Shown: piece by piece, positions 10,916 to 19,683 of the stretch
Layout of the letters: each line of letters begins with the position of its first letter
How positions within the stretch are numbered: position 1 is the first letter of the stretch
Assembly: GCA_963766345.1 (NCBI GenBank)
Contig: CAVXZL010000010.1
Location: forward strand, 496,001-560,000
Length of the DNA stretch: 64,000 bases
DNA from: DASVFB01 sp963766345
GTDB lineage: Bacteria; Actinomycetota; Thermoleophilia; Gaiellales; Gaiellaceae
Reading direction: 5' to 3'
The notes under the pieces: model-generated
The model's input: the letters and a program-made list of their open reading frames with translations, nothing else
What the model was told of the DNA's origin: nothing
The model's database searches: none
Translations under genes and position numbers: made by a program

Positions 10916-11815
10916 TCACGAGCGTCGCCGCGCGACCGCTACGCCCGCGAGGCAAAGCGCTCCGCCGGCCAGCGCGAGTCCCGGCGGCGTCTCGCCGAGG
11001 AGCAGCCAGCCCAGCAGGACCGCGATCGGCGTCACGAGATACGTCGTCGAGCCCATGCGTCCCGCCGTCGTACGTGACAGGGCGTAGCCCCACGCGATGA
11101 AGCCGATCGCCGTCGGGACGATGCCGAGGTAGACGACCCAGCCGAGTGCGGACGCCGGCGCGGAGGAGGCGTCTCGCCAGAGCGAGCCGGCGAACGGAAG
11201 GCACGCGACCGCGCCGGCCGTGCAGGCGAGCCACGTGACTTGCAGCGGCGAGACGCGCGCGAGCACCGGCTTCTGTGCGATCACCCCGCCGGCATACGCG
11301 AGCGCCGCGACGAGGCAGAGGACGGCGCCCCAGCTCGGCACGAGCCCGTGCTCGGCCGTCGCCGAGCCGATGACGACCGCTCCAGCGAATGCGACCGCGC
11401 AGCCCGCGAACAGCCCTCGCGGGAAGCCCTCTCGCAGCAGAAGCCCGGCGAGGAGCGCGATCAGGATCGGCCCGACGTTGACGAGCATCGCCGCCGTGCC
11501 CGCGTCGACGCGTTTCTCGGCCGCATTCAGCACGACGCTGTAGAGCGCGAACCAGAGCACGCCGCAGATCGCGATCCGGCCGAGGTCGCGCCGCGCCGGC
11601 AGAGGCTCGCGGCGCACGAGCACGAGCGCGCCGAGCGCGGCACTACCGACGAGCAGCCGGCCGAGTGCAAGTGCACCAGGCGACAGGTGATGCCCCGCCG
11701 ACCGGATGCCGACGAACGCGGACGCCCAGAGCGTGACCGTGAGCAGCGCCGCCGCCGGAGCCAGCAGTTGCGTCCGGTCGCGCGGAGCCTCGCATGTCGT
11801 GTCGACCGTCGCCAT
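10916..11815 (-). CDS. EamA / DMT family transporter
   Basis: A 299-residue membrane protein with about ten transmembrane segments in two EamA repeats. Typical landmarks are WASAFVGIRSAGHHLSPGALALGR at the start, NVGPILIALLAGLLL in repeat 1 and RMGSTTYLVTPIAVLLGWLLLGE in repeat 2. Members export small metabolites such as amino acids or nucleobases; the substrate is not predictable here. It lies upstream of the nucleotidyltransferase gene on the same strand and is divergent from a large membrane protein. Confidence 0.9.
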   Translation of the reverse strand: MATVDTTCEAPRDRTQLLAPAAALLTVTLWASAFVGIRSAGHHLSPGALALGRLLVGSAALGALVLVRREPLPARRDLGRIAICGVLWFALYSVVLNAAEKRVDAGTAAMLVNVGPILIALLAGLLLREGFPRGLFAGCAVAFAGAVVIGSATAEHGLVPSWGAVLCLVAALAYAGGVIAQKPVLARVSPLQVTWLACTAGAVACLPFAGSLWRDASSAPASALGWVVYLGIVPTAIGFIAWGYALSRTTAGRMGSTTYLVTPIAVLLGWLLLGETPPGLALAGGALCLAGVAVARRRS

Positions 11816-11913
11816 TCCGGTTGAAACCCGCGTCCGGGCCGTTCTGTGAGGAAACGCGGCACGTCCGGGCGAAAGTCCCGAGTGGCGTCCGCCGCCCGGA
11901 GTACCTTCGAGCG

Positions 11914-12867
11914 GTGCCCAACATCAGCGGGAACGCAGCGCTCGATGTCCTCATCGGCCTCTTCTTTCTCTACTTCCTGCTGAGCCTCGTCTGCTCGGCG
12001 ATCAACGAGTCGATCGCCGCGGTCTTCCGGCTGCGCTCGCAGTACCTCGAGAAAGGGCTGCGCCACGTGCTCGAGGGCCAGGAGAATCTCGACACCTTCT
12101 TCCACAATCCGCGCGTGCAGGCGCTGGTCAAGCCGCCCGGCCGGTTCATTCGGTTGAAGCGCAGGCCGTCGTACGTCTCGTCGCGAGTGTTCGCGCTCAC
12201 GCTGCTCGACACGTTCGCGCCGCCGCACGGCGCCGCGCACAGCCGCGATCTGATCGCGCGCGCGAAGCACGCGCTCGGGCCGGCGACGCACAGGGCACCC
12301 GGTGCGCCGGCGACTCCTGCAATCGTCGCGCGCATGCTCCAGGACGCGCTCGACGAGGAGGCCGAGAACATCGAGCGCTTCCGCCGCTCGATCGAGCGTT
12401 CCTTCGACGACGTGATGGACCGCGTCAGCGGCTGGTACAAGCGCCGCGTCCAGCTGATCCTCTTCATCGTCGCGATCACGCTGACGGGCGTGATGAACGC
12501 GGACAGCTTCGCGATCGCGCAGCGGCTCTGGAAGGACCCCGCACTCCGCGGCGCCGTCGTCGCGCAGGCGTCCCAGGTCGTGAAAAACGGCAAGGCGGAC
12601 TGCGCGCAGGTCGATGCGCAGACACCGAAGACCGATGCAGCGGCGAACTGCGTGGCGGAGGTGAAGAACCTCGGACTGCCGCTCGGCTGGAGCGAAGCGA
12701 CGTCGCCGCACGACTTCTGGAACACGCTCGGCAAGATCCTCGGCCTGCTCGTCACCGGCTTCGCGCTCTCGCTCGGCGCTCCGTTCTGGTTCGACCTGCT
12801 CGGCAAGGTGTCGAACCTGCGCGGCGCCGGGCCTGCGGCGCCGGCCGCCGGTGAGAAGGCGTCGTAG
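11914..12867 (+). CDS. Hypothetical membrane protein with long cytoplasmic helix region
   Basis: A 317-residue protein of unknown function. An N-terminal membrane segment (LDVLIGLFFLYFLLSLVCSAINESIA) is followed by a soluble region with basic and alanine-rich helices. Two further membrane segments lie near residues 185-205 (RRVQLILFIVAITLTGVMNA) and 275-300 (LGLLVTGFALSLGAPFWFDLL). The first segment resembles that of a conserved bacterial family found near electron-transport or stress genes, but no function is established. GTG 11914 is preferred to upstream in-frame starts because they would overlap the divergent transporter gene. Confidence 0.7.
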   Translation: MPNISGNAALDVLIGLFFLYFLLSLVCSAINESIAAVFRLRSQYLEKGLRHVLEGQENLDTFFHNPRVQALVKPPGRFIRLKRRPSYVSSRVFALTLLDTFAPPHGAAHSRDLIARAKHALGPATHRAPGAPATPAIVARMLQDALDEEAENIERFRRSIERSFDDVMDRVSGWYKRRVQLILFIVAITLTGVMNADSFAIAQRLWKDPALRGAVVAQASQVVKNGKADCAQVDAQTPKTDAAANCVAEVKNLGLPLGWSEATSPHDFWNTLGKILGLLVTGFALSLGAPFWFDLLGKVSNLRGAGPAAPAAGEKAS

Positions 12868-12905
12868 CGCTCGGCGCTCGCTGCTCCCGGACTAGCCTTC
12901 GACGC

Positions 12906-13553
12906 GTGACCACAGGCGCAGAGCCCGCGTCGCTCGACCGGGAGTGGCTACTTCGATCGCTCGTCGTGCTGCAGGCGCCCCGTGCGGTCTTCGCGGCGCT
13001 TCGGGACGACTCCGACGAAGCGGCTCACGCACGGCAGGAACCGGTGCTCGCGCTGCTCTGGCTCTCCGGGATCGCAGGCGTGTTGTTGACGTCGACCGCG
13101 CGCACGCTGCTCGACGACCCGCTGCGCGACGGGATCGTCGTCGCGGTCTGGGCGTTCATCGGCGGCGGGGCCTACGGAGCGCTCGTCTTCTGGCTCGGCG
13201 GAGCACTCGTGCACGGTGCGTCGCACGCGCTCGGGGGACAGGGGAGCTACCGACGCGCGCGCCACCTGGTCGCGTTCGCGTCGGCGCCGGTGGCACTGTC
13301 GCTCTGCCTCGTCTGGCCGCTCGGCATCGCGGCCTTCGGCGGCGACCTCTTCCGGAGCGGCGGCGCCGACGCGGGAACGGGCGGCGCCGTCCTCTACTGG
13401 ACGGCCGTCGCGTTCGCCGCCTGGGCGGTCGTGCTGCTGGCGATCGGCATCCGCGCCGTCCACGGCTGGACCTGGGCGCGCGCGCTTGCGACGCTCGGCG
13501 GCGCCGTCGGCGGCGGCGCCGTGCTCGTTGCCGGCCTTGCGCTGCTCGCTTAG
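12906..13553 (+). CDS. YIP1-like integral membrane protein
   Basis: A 215-residue protein with five predicted membrane segments after a cytoplasmic N-terminus. The opening region (LVVLQAPRAVFAALRDDS) followed by EPVLALLWLSGIAGVLL, and the later GSYRRARHLVAFASAPVALSL, resemble bacterial YIP1-family membrane proteins, whose role is unknown. It starts with GTG 38 bases after the preceding membrane protein gene and ends overlapping the stop region of the convergent oxidase gene (13550-13553). Confidence 0.7.
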   Translation: MTTGAEPASLDREWLLRSLVVLQAPRAVFAALRDDSDEAAHARQEPVLALLWLSGIAGVLLTSTARTLLDDPLRDGIVVAVWAFIGGGAYGALVFWLGGALVHGASHALGGQGSYRRARHLVAFASAPVALSLCLVWPLGIAAFGGDLFRSGGADAGTGGAVLYWTAVAFAAWAVVLLAIGIRAVHGWTWARALATLGGAVGGGAVLVAGLALLA

Positions 13554-15496
13554 CGCTTCCCGGCCGACGTCGACACGTACGCCGCGACGTCCTGGATCTG
13601 CTTTGCGGACAGCTGGCCCTTGAAGGACGGCATCCCGCGCAGGCCCCGGGTGACGCGCGCGAGCACGAGTGAGTAGGCGGGCTTCGCCTGGTCGAGGTTC
13701 GGGCCGACGGCGCCGTTCGTCCCGGCCGCGGCGAGCGTGTGGCAGCCGCCGCAGCCGGCGCTCGCGAACACGGCCTTGCCGGCGGTCGGGCTGCCCTTGC
13801 CGCCGGGCGCCGAGGTCGTCGTCGTCGGCGTGACGGGCGTCGTCGCCCGTGCCACGGTGACCTTCTTCTCGGGAGCCGTCGCACGTCCAAGGAAGAAGCC
13901 GAGCGCGCCGAGGCCGAGCGCGAGCAGGAGCGCGAGCAGCACGACGACCGCCTCGAGCACGTCCGCCGGCCGCCGCCGGCGCCGCTCCTCGAGCGGTACG
14001 AGCCCGGCGCCGCGAACCGTCTGCACGACGTTGATCACGAAGAGGATCTGCGCGAGCCCGAGCACGAGCACGACCGGGATCGACGCGTACGTCAGCGTGT
14101 CGTAGCGCGACGGAAGCACCGAGTAGCGGCGCGGCGCTCCTTCGAGCCCCTGCGTCAGCCAGAACGCCGAATGCACCGTCTGCCCGAGGAACGTCAGCCA
14201 GATGTGCCACTTGCCGAGCGCCTCGCTGTAGAGCGGCTTGCCGACGAGATCGGGCAGGAAGGCGTAGATCGCGGCGAAGATCAGCAGGCCGATGTTCAGC
14301 AGCGCCATCTGGTGGAAGTGGCCGACGATCCAGAGCGTGTTGTGCACGACCCTGTCGAAGGCGATCGTCGCGTTGACGATCCCGGACAGGCCGGCGAGCA
14401 GCCAGCTCAGCAGCCCGAGGAAGACGGCAGTCCCGGCCGCGTTCCACTTGAAGTTCGAGCGGTAGATCGTGAACCCGAGGCTGTAGAGCGACAGCGCCGA
14501 CGGGATCACGAGCGCGAACGTCGTCGGCTGCATCGCGGTGTTGATCGCGGCCTGCGGCGACCCGTCCGGGTAGTCGAGATATACGTGATGCGCCCAGACG
14601 AAGACGTTCGCGATCACGGCGATCGTCCACGCGACCGCGATCGTGTTGCCGGCGACGAGCGGCCGCCCCGCGAGCTTCGGGACGAGGTAGTAGTAGACCG
14701 CGGCCGCCGGGAAGAGCAGCAGGTACACGACCGGGTGGCCGAACCACCAGAGGATGTTCTTCGCGAGCAGCGGGTCGACCGTGACGCTCGGATCCCACGC
14801 CTGGACGATCATCTCCACGAGCAGCACCGCGAGCGGCAGCGTCGCGATGATCATGTCGATCGCGATCACCGTCAGCGGGATCACCGGGTACGGCACCGGC
14901 TCGGGGTTCGTCGCGAAGCGCTTCGGCCACAGGTAGCCGAAGCCGAGCGCGACTCCGAGGCGGTTGAGGATGCGCGGGCTGACCGCGTGCAATGCAGGCC
15001 CGACGACCGCGTCCAGGATCGCGAGACACCACGTGACGATCGACAGGCCCACGAGCAGGACCGACGCCGAAAAGAGCCCTGTCGCCGTCTCGCTCCACTT
15101 GCCGACGCCGTGGAACGGGAGCGGATAGAGGAAGACCCACGAGCCGCCGAAGTGCATGAAGAGCGTCGTGACGACGACGCCTGCGACGCCGAGGACCATC
15201 AGCCACCACGTGATCTCTGCCAGTGCGCCGCTGAGCCGCCGCAGCGGCACGCCCACCTCCGCGAGCACCCACCACGACAGTCCCATCACCGCGAAGCCGG
15301 CCCAGCCGAGGAACGCGCCGAGGCCGTGCGCCGTCATGATCGCGTACCACGTGTTGCTCGAGACTCGACCGATGTCCGCCTGGCTGAACCGGAGCAGCAG
15401 GCCGAGAAGCCCCGACACGAGCAGGATCGCCGTCGACGCGACGAGGTACCGCAGCGTCAGCGCCCGTGCGTAGTCGCGTCTCTCCGGCGTGATCAC
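13550..15496 (-). CDS. ctaD: Haem-copper oxidase subunit I (type B-like) fused to cytochrome c domain
   Basis: A 648-residue fusion. Residues 1 to about 540 form the twelve-helix catalytic subunit of a terminal oxidase. The low-spin haem ligand is in TAHGLGAF, the CuB His with its Tyr is in GHPVVY, the His pair is in WAHHVY, and haem ligands are in GHFHQM. HPVVY instead of HPEVY fits type B (ba3-like) oxidases. A membrane anchor and a T/P-rich linker lead to a cytochrome c domain with CGGCH and the axial Met in RGMPSFKG. The GTG start overlaps the subunit II stop (GTGA). No subunit III gene is adjacent. Confidence 0.92.
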   Translation of the reverse strand: MITPERRDYARALTLRYLVASTAILLVSGLLGLLLRFSQADIGRVSSNTWYAIMTAHGLGAFLGWAGFAVMGLSWWVLAEVGVPLRRLSGALAEITWWLMVLGVAGVVVTTLFMHFGGSWVFLYPLPFHGVGKWSETATGLFSASVLLVGLSIVTWCLAILDAVVGPALHAVSPRILNRLGVALGFGYLWPKRFATNPEPVPYPVIPLTVIAIDMIIATLPLAVLLVEMIVQAWDPSVTVDPLLAKNILWWFGHPVVYLLLFPAAAVYYYLVPKLAGRPLVAGNTIAVAWTIAVIANVFVWAHHVYLDYPDGSPQAAINTAMQPTTFALVIPSALSLYSLGFTIYRSNFKWNAAGTAVFLGLLSWLLAGLSGIVNATIAFDRVVHNTLWIVGHFHQMALLNIGLLIFAAIYAFLPDLVGKPLYSEALGKWHIWLTFLGQTVHSAFWLTQGLEGAPRRYSVLPSRYDTLTYASIPVVLVLGLAQILFVINVVQTVRGAGLVPLEERRRRRPADVLEAVVVLLALLLALGLGALGFFLGRATAPEKKVTVARATTPVTPTTTTSAPGGKGSPTAGKAVFASAGCGGCHTLAAAGTNGAVGPNLDQAKPAYSLVLARVTRGLRGMPSFKGQLSAKQIQDVAAYVSTSAGKR

Positions 15497-16014
15497 GACG
15501 TCACCGTGAACGCGCCCTGCATCAACGCATGCCCGAAGCCGCAGAACTCGAGGCAGAGAATGCGGTAGTGGCCGGGCTCGTCGAACGTGTGGACGAGCGT
15601 CTGCGTCTTCCCCGGCACGACCTGCACCTGCGCGACGAGCTCGTCGTCTGGGCCGTAGATCCCGAAGCCGTGATTGACGTCCTGCGACGTCAGCCGGAAC
15701 TCGATCTCGCGGTTTGCGGGAAACGTGCTCGGCTGCACGCGCCAGAAGAACTGGCGTGAGTCGACGTGCACGACGACGTCGCCGCTCTTCGTGCCGCCGT
15801 GTCCGTACGGCGTGAACCAGATCGTCGCGAAGAGCAGCGCGAGCATGATCGCGATCACGACATAGAGCCACGACCGCTCACGATGGGCGAGGCGCTCCTC
15901 GTCGACGGGCGGACGGCTGCCGCGAGTCGAGACGGCGAGCATCAGGGCGAGGACGACCGCGACGACTGTCACCACGCCGTACGCGACGGCGATGAGGACC
16001 TGCGTCCCGTTCAT
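15493..16014 (-). CDS. ctaC: Cytochrome c oxidase subunit II
   Basis: A 173-residue subunit II with two N-terminal membrane segments (about 5-28 and 49-67) and an external cupredoxin domain. The binuclear CuA site is complete: His115, then Cys154-x3-Cys158-x3-His162-x2-Met165, with Glu156 in between. CuA receives electrons from cytochrome c, here plausibly from the cytochrome domain fused to subunit I. It is the first gene of a two-gene operon. No lipobox or extra cytochrome domain is present, and the protein is short for the family, as is usual for ba3-type subunit II. Confidence 0.95.
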   Translation of the reverse strand: MNGTQVLIAVAYGVVTVVAVVLALMLAVSTRGSRPPVDEERLAHRERSWLYVVIAIMLALLFATIWFTPYGHGGTKSGDVVVHVDSRQFFWRVQPSTFPANREIEFRLTSQDVNHGFGIYGPDDELVAQVQVVPGKTQTLVHTFDEPGHYRILCLEFCGFGHALMQGAFTVTS

Positions 16015-16026
16015 CGAGAAGCGAAC

Positions 16027-16905
16027 TTAACGCATGCGTCGGCCGGTTGAAACCCCGGTCTCGAACTCCTCCAGCTCGTCCTTCGGCATGGCGTAGGTGT
16101 GCTGTTCCTCCGGGAACGCGCCGCTGCGTACGTCGCGCACGTACGCCTCGAGCGCGTCGCGGATCTCGCGCGAGAGGTTCGCGTAGCGCTTCACGAAGCG
16201 CGGCAGGTGACCCTCCGTGAGCCCGAGCAGGTCGTGGTAGACGAGCACCTGGCCGTCGCAGTCCGCGCCGGCGCCGATGCCGATCGTCGGCACCGTGAGG
16301 CGCCGCGTGATCTCCGCTGCGACCGGCGCCGGGACGGCCTCGAGCACGACGGAGAACGCGCCGGCCGCCTCGAGCTCGAGTGCGTCCTCGACGAGGCGCG
16401 CGGCCGCCTCGCTCGTCTTGCCCTGCGTCTTGAACCCGCCGAGCATCGTCGCGGACTGCGGCGTCAGGCCGACGTGGGCCATCACGGGAATGCCGGCGCC
16501 GACGATGGCGCGCACGCGCGAGACCGACGGCCCTGCGCCCTCGAGCTTGACGACGTCCGCGCGCGCCTCCTTGACGAAGCGGATCGCGTTCCGCACCGCG
16601 TCCTCGTCCGAGACCTGGTACGAGCCGAACGGCATGTCGCCGACGACGATCGGCCGGTACGCCGCACGCGACACGGTCTTCGTCAGGAAGATCATCTCGT
16701 CCATCGTCACGGGCACCGTCGTGCCCTCGTGGCCGAGGACGACCATCGCCGCGGTGTCACCGACGAGGATCACGTCGACGCCGGCGTCCTCGGCGAAGCG
16801 CGCGCCCGGCGCGTCGTACGCGGTCACCATCGCGATCTTGTCGCCGCGGCGCTTCATCTCCGCGAGCTCGGGCAGCGGCAGCTTGCCCGCCGGGGGTGTG
16901 CTCAT
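16027..16905 (-). CDS. panB: 3-methyl-2-oxobutanoate hydroxymethyltransferase
   Basis: A 292-residue PanB, which adds a hydroxymethyl group from 5,10-methylene-THF to 2-oxoisovalerate to give ketopantoate, the first step to pantothenate and CoA. Family motifs are clear: MVTAYDAPGARFAEDAG, ILVGDTAAMVVLGHEGT, GDMPFGSYQ, VKLEGA, MAHVGLTPQS and TIGIGAGADCDGQVLVYHDLLG. Lys and Glu of VKLEGA and the metal-binding Asp of VGDT are in place. Its ATG overlaps the panC stop as ATGA. Confidence 0.97.
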   Translation of the reverse strand: MSTPPAGKLPLPELAEMKRRGDKIAMVTAYDAPGARFAEDAGVDVILVGDTAAMVVLGHEGTTVPVTMDEMIFLTKTVSRAAYRPIVVGDMPFGSYQVSDEDAVRNAIRFVKEARADVVKLEGAGPSVSRVRAIVGAGIPVMAHVGLTPQSATMLGGFKTQGKTSEAAARLVEDALELEAAGAFSVVLEAVPAPVAAEITRRLTVPTIGIGAGADCDGQVLVYHDLLGLTEGHLPRFVKRYANLSREIRDALEAYVRDVRSGAFPEEQHTYAMPKDELEEFETGVSTGRRMR

Positions 16906-17654
16906 TCGTCTGCTCCTTTCAGGGGGACGTTGTCGATCAGGCGGATCGAGCCGACGCGGATCGCGGCGGCAAGCGTTTGCGGCTGGAACTCGGCGACCTC
17001 GACGTAGTCGACGTCGACGCCGTTCAGCAGCTCGCGCGCGCGGTTCGGGTCGCGCGTCTGCAGCGCGCGCGGAAGTGCGAGCGCGCGCTCGCGGAGCTCG
17101 GGCGTGAGGAGCGCGTTGCGCGACGACAGCGCGAGGCCGTCCGCGTCGCGCACGGTCGGAAGCACGCGCAACTCGGCGTCCAGGTCGAGGTCGCGGATCA
17201 TCCTGCGCACGACCTCGACCTGCTGCGCGTCCTTCTGCCCGAAGTACACGCGGCGAGGACGCACGATGTTGAAGAGCTTGAGACAGACCGTGGCGACCGC
17301 TCTGAAATGACCGGGCCGGAAGTCGGCCTCGAGGCCGTGCTCGTCCGGGTCGACCCACGTGCGGAAGCCTTGCGGGTACAGCTCGTCGGCCGCGGGCGCG
17401 AAGACGACGTCGACGCCGGCGCGTTCTGCGAGCTCGAGGTCGTGCTGCTCGTCGCGCGGGTAGCGCGCGAAGTCGTCGGCGGACGAGAACTGCGCCTCGT
17501 TCACGAACAGGCTCATGACGACGTGGTCGTTCTCGCGGCGCGCCGCCGCGAGGAGCGACACGTGTCCCGCGTGCAGCGCGCCCATCGTCGGGACGAGGCC
17601 CGCGTTCTCGGCGCGCGCTTGCCTCATCTCGGCGACGGTGCGCACGACCTTCAC
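16902..17654 (-). CDS. panC: Pantoate--beta-alanine ligase
   Basis: A 250-residue pantothenate synthetase, which joins pantoate and beta-alanine through a pantoyl-adenylate. Nucleotide-binding signatures are LVPTMGALHAGHVSLL near residues 20-35 and the later region VYFGQKDAQQVEVVRRMIRDL. The ALSSRNALL segment corresponds to the family KMSKS-like LSSRN motif. It is shorter than the common 280 residues because the C-terminal domain is compact. It is the middle gene of a three-gene coupled operon with a DUF2520 protein upstream and panB downstream. Confidence 0.96.
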   Translation of the reverse strand: MKVVRTVAEMRQARAENAGLVPTMGALHAGHVSLLAAARRENDHVVMSLFVNEAQFSSADDFARYPRDEQHDLELAERAGVDVVFAPAADELYPQGFRTWVDPDEHGLEADFRPGHFRAVATVCLKLFNIVRPRRVYFGQKDAQQVEVVRRMIRDLDLDAELRVLPTVRDADGLALSSRNALLTPELRERALALPRALQTRDPNRARELLNGVDVDYVEVAEFQPQTLAAAIRVGSIRLIDNVPLKGADE

Positions 17655-18313
17655 GGCCGCGTCGCCTCGGCGAGCGCGACGTACATCGGCTCGAGGTCCG
17701 GCGCCTCGTCGTGGATCGCGCGCACGTGCGCGTCGACGGTGTCCCAGTCGCCGCGCGCGATCGGCCCCGTGAGGTCGAAGCCGTTCTCGATCGTGCGCGT
17801 CATGAGCGGCACGAGCGCCTCCGGCGGAGCGCCTGCGGCCTCGAACAGCCGGCTCGCGGCGCGGTGCAATGTGACGAGATAGTTCGACGCGACGGCGGCG
17901 CCCGCGTGATAGAGCGAGCGCGCGTCGTCGTCGAGGTCGAACGGGCGCAGCCCGAGCGTCAGCGCGAGCCCGTGGCCGTGTGCGCGCGCCTCGTCGCTCT
18001 CACCGCTGACCGCCGCCCACGCGCCGTCGAGCTGCTCCGGTCCGCGCGAGCGCGTGAACGTCTGCAGCGGGTGCATCCCGAAACGCCGCGCGTGCGGCTC
18101 GAGCGCAGAGAGCGGCGTCGCGCCGCTCACGTGCGCGATCCACCGTCCATGGCCCAGGGACAGTCCCTCGGCCGTGGCCGAGATGGCTGCATCTGGAACG
18201 CACAGCAGGACGAGTTCCGCGTCCTCGCGCAGCTCCACGCCACGCTCCTCGAGGCGCGCTGCGACGGCCGAACCGACGCGGCCGCGACCCATCACGTTGA
18301 CTGACTCGAACAA
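17651..18313 (-). CDS. Rossmann-fold DUF2520 protein, candidate ketopantoate reductase
   Basis: A 220-residue protein. The N-terminal Rossmann domain has a nucleotide-binding loop GRGRVGSAVAARL, then LVLLCVPDAAI, and the HVSGATPLSAL segment typical of DUF2520 proteins. The C-terminal helical half contains YHAGAAVASNYLVTL. It overlaps panC as ATGA and heads the pantothenate operon, which lacks a classical panE. The inference is that it reduces ketopantoate with NAD(P)H, as reported for another divergent reductase (PanG); the assignment rests on context. The start is TTG at 18313 with GGAG close upstream. Confidence 0.8.
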   Translation of the reverse strand: MFESVNVMGRGRVGSAVAARLEERGVELREDAELVLLCVPDAAISATAEGLSLGHGRWIAHVSGATPLSALEPHARRFGMHPLQTFTRSRGPEQLDGAWAAVSGESDEARAHGHGLALTLGLRPFDLDDDARSLYHAGAAVASNYLVTLHRAASRLFEAAGAPPEALVPLMTRTIENGFDLTGPIARGDWDTVDAHVRAIHDEAPDLEPMYVALAEATRP

Positions 18314-18351
18314 AGCTCCAGTTCCTTAGCCGGATACCGGGCACGCGCAGT

Positions 18352-18924
18352 CTAGAGCTTCGCTGCGATCCTCCGCTCCAGCGCGGCCTTCACTCGCGGC
18401 CAGTCGTCATCGATCACCGCGTACCACGCGGAGTCGCGCCGCTCGCCGCCTCGCACGACCATATGCTTGCGGTGGATGCCCTCGAATTCGGCGGGCAACG
18501 CCGCGAGCGCCGCACGTGCGCGATCGTTGCGCGCGTCCGTCTTGAACTCGACGCGACGGCACCCCAGCGTCTCGAAGGCATGTCGAAGCAGCAGGTACTT
18601 CGCCTCGACGTTCGCGCCGGTGCCCCAGGTCGACGGGTTCATCCACGTGTTCCCGATCTCGAGCCGCAGGTGCTCGGGCGCGAGGCTCAGGTAACTCGAC
18701 GAGCCGACCGCCTCGACTTGGCGCAGCGCGACGAACTGAACGCGCCGTCCCGCGTCGTGTTCTGCAATCGCGTCGGCGAGCCAGCGCTCGACGTCGGTCG
18801 TGACCATGAGGCGCCAGATGCGCTCGTCCGCGGCCGCACGTCGAAGACCATCGAGGTGCCCGTGCGTCAGCGGCTCGAGCGTGACGAGACGGCCGGGAAG
18901 GACGGAAGCGATCTCGTCCCACAT
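18352..18924 (-). CDS. GNAT acetyltransferase, RimJ/RimL type
   Basis: A 190-residue acetyltransferase of the RimJ/RimL group, which acetylates protein N-termini or small amines. The N-terminal strand reads LVTLEPLTHGHLDGL. The acetyl-CoA-binding region is LEIGNTWMNPSTWGTGANVEAKYLLLRHAFETLG, where the pyrophosphate loop is W-G-T-G-A-N. The next strand RRVEFKTDARNDRARAALAAL is characteristic of the subgroup. It is divergent from the ZIP transporter gene, with 17 bases between starts, so promoters must overlap coding ends or be leaderless. Confidence 0.88.
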   Translation of the reverse strand: MWDEIASVLPGRLVTLEPLTHGHLDGLRRAAADERIWRLMVTTDVERWLADAIAEHDAGRRVQFVALRQVEAVGSSSYLSLAPEHLRLEIGNTWMNPSTWGTGANVEAKYLLLRHAFETLGCRRVEFKTDARNDRARAALAALPAEFEGIHRKHMVVRGGERRDSAWYAVIDDDWPRVKAALERRIAAKL

Positions 18925-18941
18925 CCGCGTATGTTCGCCGA

Positions 18942-19679
18942 GTGAAGCTGCTCTGGGTCACTGTGGCGGCGTTCGTGACCGCCCTCGCGACGGGGCTCGG
19001 TGCGCTTCCCTTCCTCTTCGTCCGCCGGCCGACGACGGCGTGGATCGGGATGGCGAACGCCGTGGCCGCAGGCTTCATGCTCTCCGCGAGCGGCGCGCTC
19101 ATCGTCGAGGGCGGGATCGAGAGCGTGCCGCGAACGCTCGTCGGCGCTGTCCTCGGCGCGGTCACGGTCGCTCTCGCACGGCGCGCGATCCGGAACCGCG
19201 AGGGCCTCTCAGTTGGCGCGCTGCGGGGTGCCGACGCTCGCAAGGCGATCCTGATCGTCGGCGTGATGACGGTGCACTCCTTCAGCGAGGGGATTGGCGT
19301 CGGCGTGTCGTACGGAGGCGGCGACAAGCTCGGCATTTTCATCACCGCCGCGATCGCGGTGCACAACATCCCCGAGGGCCTTGCGATCAGCCTCGTCCTG
19401 ATACCCCGCGGCGCGAGCGTCGCGACGGCCGCGCTCTGGAGCGTATTCTCGAGCCTGCCGCAACCGCTGATGGCGGCTCCCGCCTACCTCTTCGTCGAGG
19501 AGTTCAAGAGCTACCTCTCCGTCGGGCTTGGCTTCGCGGCCGGCGCCATGGCGTGGCTCGTTGTCGCGGAGCTCGTGCCCGAGGGCGTCGCGCACGTCGA
19601 TCGACGGAGGTTCTCAGCCGCGCTCGCGCTCTCGCTCGCGGTCATGAGCGCGCTGCAGCTGTTGTTCCTGACGCGCTAA
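18942..19679 (+). CDS. ZIP family divalent metal transporter
   Basis: A 245-residue ZIP (ZupT/GufA-like) transporter with eight membrane segments. The metal-binding pair of helices is present: HSFSEGIGVG in helix 4 and HNIPEGLAISL in helix 5. These supply the His, Asn and Glu ligands of the binuclear site. Substrates of the family are zinc, iron, manganese or cobalt. It starts with GTG at 18942 and ends five bases before the convergent sigma-factor gene stop. Confidence 0.93.
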   Translation: MKLLWVTVAAFVTALATGLGALPFLFVRRPTTAWIGMANAVAAGFMLSASGALIVEGGIESVPRTLVGAVLGAVTVALARRAIRNREGLSVGALRGADARKAILIVGVMTVHSFSEGIGVGVSYGGGDKLGIFITAAIAVHNIPEGLAISLVLIPRGASVATAALWSVFSSLPQPLMAAPAYLFVEEFKSYLSVGLGFAAGAMAWLVVAELVPEGVAHVDRRRFSAALALSLAVMSALQLLFLTR

Positions 19680-19683
19680 CGCC

